A model generated the notes under the pieces. It worked only from the letters and a program-made list of their open reading frames with translations. It searched no databases and had not been told where the DNA came from. Shown piece by piece: positions 7,288-8,673 of a DNA stretch of 8,673 nucleotides. The translations under genes and the position numbers were made by a program. This stretch comes from CAYJII01 sp964370225. GTDB taxonomy: Bacteria; Bacillota; Clostridia; Oscillospirales; Ruminococcaceae. The stretch covers positions 1-8,673 of the forward strand of contig CAYJII010000060.1 in the NCBI GenBank assembly GCA_964370225.1. The letters are read 5' to 3'. Position 1 is the first letter of the stretch, and each line of letters opens with the position of its first letter.

Positions 7288-7316
7288 ATTTTATCACTGC
7301 AATAAAAAAATGTCAA
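7288..7316 (-). promoter_or_regulatory. Promoter of the M28 aminopeptidase gene
   Basis: On the minus strand a perfect TTGACA -35 (7316-7311) and a TAAAAT -10 (7293-7288) are 17 bp apart. The predicted transcript has a leader of about 37 nt. This is among the best promoter matches in the window, suggesting steady expression. Confidence 0.7.
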
Positions 7317-7342
7317 TGAAACTAAAAAAAATGTAAAACGCC

Positions 7343-7371
7343 TTGAATTTCTTCATGTGTTTTTGTATAAT
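7343..7371 (+). promoter_or_regulatory. Promoter of the YqxD-family gene
   Basis: TTGAAT (7343-7348) and a perfect TATAAT (7366-7371) are spaced by 17 bp. Transcription should start near 7378, about 80 nt before the ATG. It is divergent from the M28 promoter, with the two -35 boxes 26 bp apart. Confidence 0.72.
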
Positions 7372-7391
7372 ATTTATAGTTAAAACGGCAG

Positions 7392-7420
7392 TACAGCATG
7401 CCTTATTTGAGGGAGCTGTA
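7392..7420 (+). other. Leader hairpin upstream of the YqxD-family gene
   Basis: TACAGC (7392-7397) pairs perfectly with GCTGTA (7415-7420), and CCT (7401-7403) with AGG (7410-7412), across a small internal loop. It lies inside the predicted 5' leader and has no T run, so it is not a terminator. An unsupported 7-codon frame (ATG at 7398, TAA ending at 7421) overlaps it without a ribosome binding site. Function unknown; it may be chance. Confidence 0.25.
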
Positions 7421-7456
7421 AATAACCAAATAATAATCCTATGGATGGAGAGTAAA

Positions 7457-7900
7457 ATGAGAATTGTAATTGACGGGGACGGTTGTCCTGTAGTAGATGA
7501 AACTATTAAAATAGCACGGGAAAAGAAACTAGAATGTATAATATTATGTGATACTGCGCACAAAATCGAAAAGGCAGGTGCAAGCACAATTGTGGTATCT
7601 AAAGGTGCTGATAGTGTTGATTTTGCTTTGGTGAATATGCTAAATAAAAATGATGTTGTTATTACACAAGATTATGGACTTGCAGCCATGTGTCTTGCTA
7701 AAGGCGCAAAGCCACTCCATCAAGATGGGATGCAATATACATCAGAAAACATTGATGCTTTGCTATTAGCACGCCATACTGCTAAAAAAATACGACGCAG
7801 TGGTGGCAGATTAAAAGGTAGCGCAAAACGTGTGAAGGCGCAGGATGACAAATTTGTAGCAGCACTGCTGTTGCTCATCGAGCAAAATATCACGGATTAA
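7457..7900 (+). CDS. YaiI/YqxD (UPF0178/DUF188) family protein
   Basis: This 147-aa cytoplasmic protein belongs to the widespread YaiI/YqxD family, which has a PIN-like fold and no well-established function; a nuclease or RNA-linked role is only speculation. It begins with MRIVIDGDGCPV, the family hallmark with acidic residues D6 and D8. It contains ITQDYGLAAMCL with a further aspartate and ends in the basic RRSGGRLKGSAKR stretch and the conserved DDKF segment. The ATG at 7457 is chosen because GGAGAG lies 4 nt upstream and the family motif starts there. The open frame continues upstream to 7343, but that extension would overlap the promoter. It precedes the DUF4037 gene by 39 nt, probably in one transcript. 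Confidence 0.9.
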   Translation: MRIVIDGDGCPVVDETIKIAREKKLECIILCDTAHKIEKAGASTIVVSKGADSVDFALVNMLNKNDVVITQDYGLAAMCLAKGAKPLHQDGMQYTSENIDALLLARHTAKKIRRSGGRLKGSAKRVKAQDDKFVAALLLLIEQNITD

Positions 7901-7917
7901 ATCACATAATTAATCCG
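7893..7917. repeat. 8-bp inverted repeat at the YqxD stop codon
   Basis: CGGATTAA (7893-7900, containing the stop codon) and TTAATCCG (7910-7917) are perfect complements around a 9-nt loop. No T run follows on either strand, so it is a poor intrinsic terminator. It might stabilise the upstream mRNA end or modestly reduce readthrough into the next gene. Confidence 0.35.
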
Positions 7918-7939
7918 AAATATCAAAAAGGAGAATGAC

Positions 7940-8673
7940 ATGAATGAATTTGTAAAAGGAATGGATTTATGTGAAACTTTTTTTCTAGAAATAGCAGCTC
8001 CGGTTTTGCGTGAGCACTTTCCTAATTTAAAATATACTGCTGGGCTCATTGGGTATGGCTCAGATGTATTGGGATATGATGATATCACTTCAATCGACCA
8101 TATGTGGGGACCTAGGTTTTATTTGTTTTTACAAGATGAAGATATCCATTTAAAAGCGGATATAATCAGCTTTTTTTCAACCAATTTTCCATATGTGTAT
8201 AAAGGCTATAGTGTCAATTTCACGACTCCAAGTGCAGATAATCCCATTAGAGTACCTGAATTAATTGAAAATGGTAAAGTTAACCCGCTAATTTTTATCC
8301 ACACAGCTGATGAGTATTTAAACTCATATTTAGGTAAAAGTGATTTAGATAATTTAGATACACTCGACTGGTTAAGCTTTTCTGAAAACCGTCTGCTTTC
8401 GCTAAAGTCGGGTAAGCTTTTTGTTGATATGCTTAATTTAAAAGATAGACTTAAGAGCATTAGTTATTATCCTGAAAAGGTATGGCTATATCTCATTGCA
8501 TCGAACTGGTCGATTATCTCAGAAGAGCAAGCATTCGTGAAGCGATGTAGCGATGTAGGAGATGAAATTGGTTCAATGATTATTTGTGCTAGGATCATGC
8601 AAAGACTTATACGACTAGCATTTTTGTACCAAAAAGAGTACGCTCCGTATGCAAAATGGTTTGGCACAGCATT
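7940..8673 (+). CDS. DUF4037 nucleotidyltransferase-like protein (3' end outside window)
   Basis: The frame is open from ATG at 7940 to the window end (244 codons), with a strong AAGGAG 6 nt upstream. The protein begins MNEFVKGMDLCETFF and carries GYGSDVLGYDD (about 38-48) followed by a SIDHMWGPRF motif (51-60). This resembles the Gly-Ser and Asp signature of nucleotidyltransferase-fold proteins. The C-terminal half has a WLYLIAS segment (about 184-190), a VGDEIGS segment (208-214) and a YAPYAKWFGTA end, as I recall for DUF4037 proteins. Where many relatives read Asp-His-Asp or Asp-His-His, this one has Asp-His-Met, so one possible catalytic acid is missing. The biochemical role and substrate are unknown. 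It probably shares a transcript with the YqxD-family gene. Confidence 0.82.
   Translation, partial: MNEFVKGMDLCETFFLEIAAPVLREHFPNLKYTAGLIGYGSDVLGYDDITSIDHMWGPRFYLFLQDEDIHLKADIISFFSTNFPYVYKGYSVNFTTPSADNPIRVPELIENGKVNPLIFIHTADEYLNSYLGKSDLDNLDTLDWLSFSENRLLSLKSGKLFVDMLNLKDRLKSISYYPEKVWLYLIASNWSIISEEQAFVKRCSDVGDEIGSMIICARIMQRLIRLAFLYQKEYAPYAKWFGTA

Noticed and set aside
7343..7456. Upstream extension of the YqxD-family frame
   Set aside because: It overlaps the -35/-10 promoter and lacks a ribosome binding site; the family N-terminus starts at 7457.
7893..7917. Intrinsic terminator after the YqxD-family gene
   Set aside because: The stem is short and no T run follows; the next gene begins 39 nt later with a strong ribosome binding site, so readthrough is more likely.
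8206..8667. Two minus-strand open frames near the window end
   Set aside because: They are antisense to the DUF4037 coding frame, which has family motifs and a good ribosome binding site.
1..8673. Mobile elements, CRISPR repeats, tRNA or rRNA genes
   Set aside because: No transposase, integrase, periodic repeats with spacers, or recognisable tRNA/rRNA sequence is seen on either strand.

Overview
The window is AT-rich DNA with short intergenic gaps, strong AGGAG-type ribosome binding sites and near-consensus sigma-A promoters with 17-bp spacers. It reads as a chromosomal segment of a low-GC anaerobic Firmicute (Clostridia-like, plausibly gut-derived). A glycyl radical enzyme with its radical-SAM activase implies anaerobic life. 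A 7TM sensor kinase of a type I associate with Lachnospiraceae/Oscillospiraceae points the same way. Two 10-N blocks (674-683 and 5563-5572) show that this is a draft or scaffolded assembly. I see no mobile element, tRNA, rRNA or CRISPR array.

Layout. On the minus strand, 1-1177 is the N-terminal part of a membrane sensor kinase: 7TM region, PAS-like linker and coiled coil, with the kinase end outside the window. A 213-bp AT-rich divergent region (1178-1390) separates it from a plus-strand operon. The operon encodes a glycyl-radical-enzyme activase (1391-2245, TTG start), trans-4-hydroxy-L-proline dehydratase HypD (2275-4650) and an M24 Xaa-Pro aminopeptidase (4664-5923). A bidirectional terminator (5926-5963) separates this operon from a convergent M28 zinc aminopeptidase (5970-7244, minus). 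A second divergent promoter region (7245-7456) follows, then a YaiI/YqxD-family protein (7457-7900) and a DUF4037 nucleotidyltransferase-like protein (7940-8673, cut by the window end).

How the genes work together. The three-gene operon reads as collagen/gelatin-type peptide catabolism. The M24 peptidase would remove residues in front of Pro or Hyp, and the M28 aminopeptidase could trim other residues. HypD, once given its glycyl radical by the activase, dehydrates hydroxyproline to 1-pyrroline-5-carboxylate. The usual partner pyrroline-5-carboxylate reductase (proC) is not in the window, so the next step must be encoded elsewhere. HypD identification is strong, because every active-site residue I recall from the Clostridioides difficile enzyme is present at a constant +1 offset. 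The main oddity is the M24 peptidase, where one of the five metal ligands is Asp instead of Glu. I did not find an obviously new system. The most interesting points are the peptidase/HypD operon linkage, the altered metal site and the possible regulatory link to the divergent sensor kinase.
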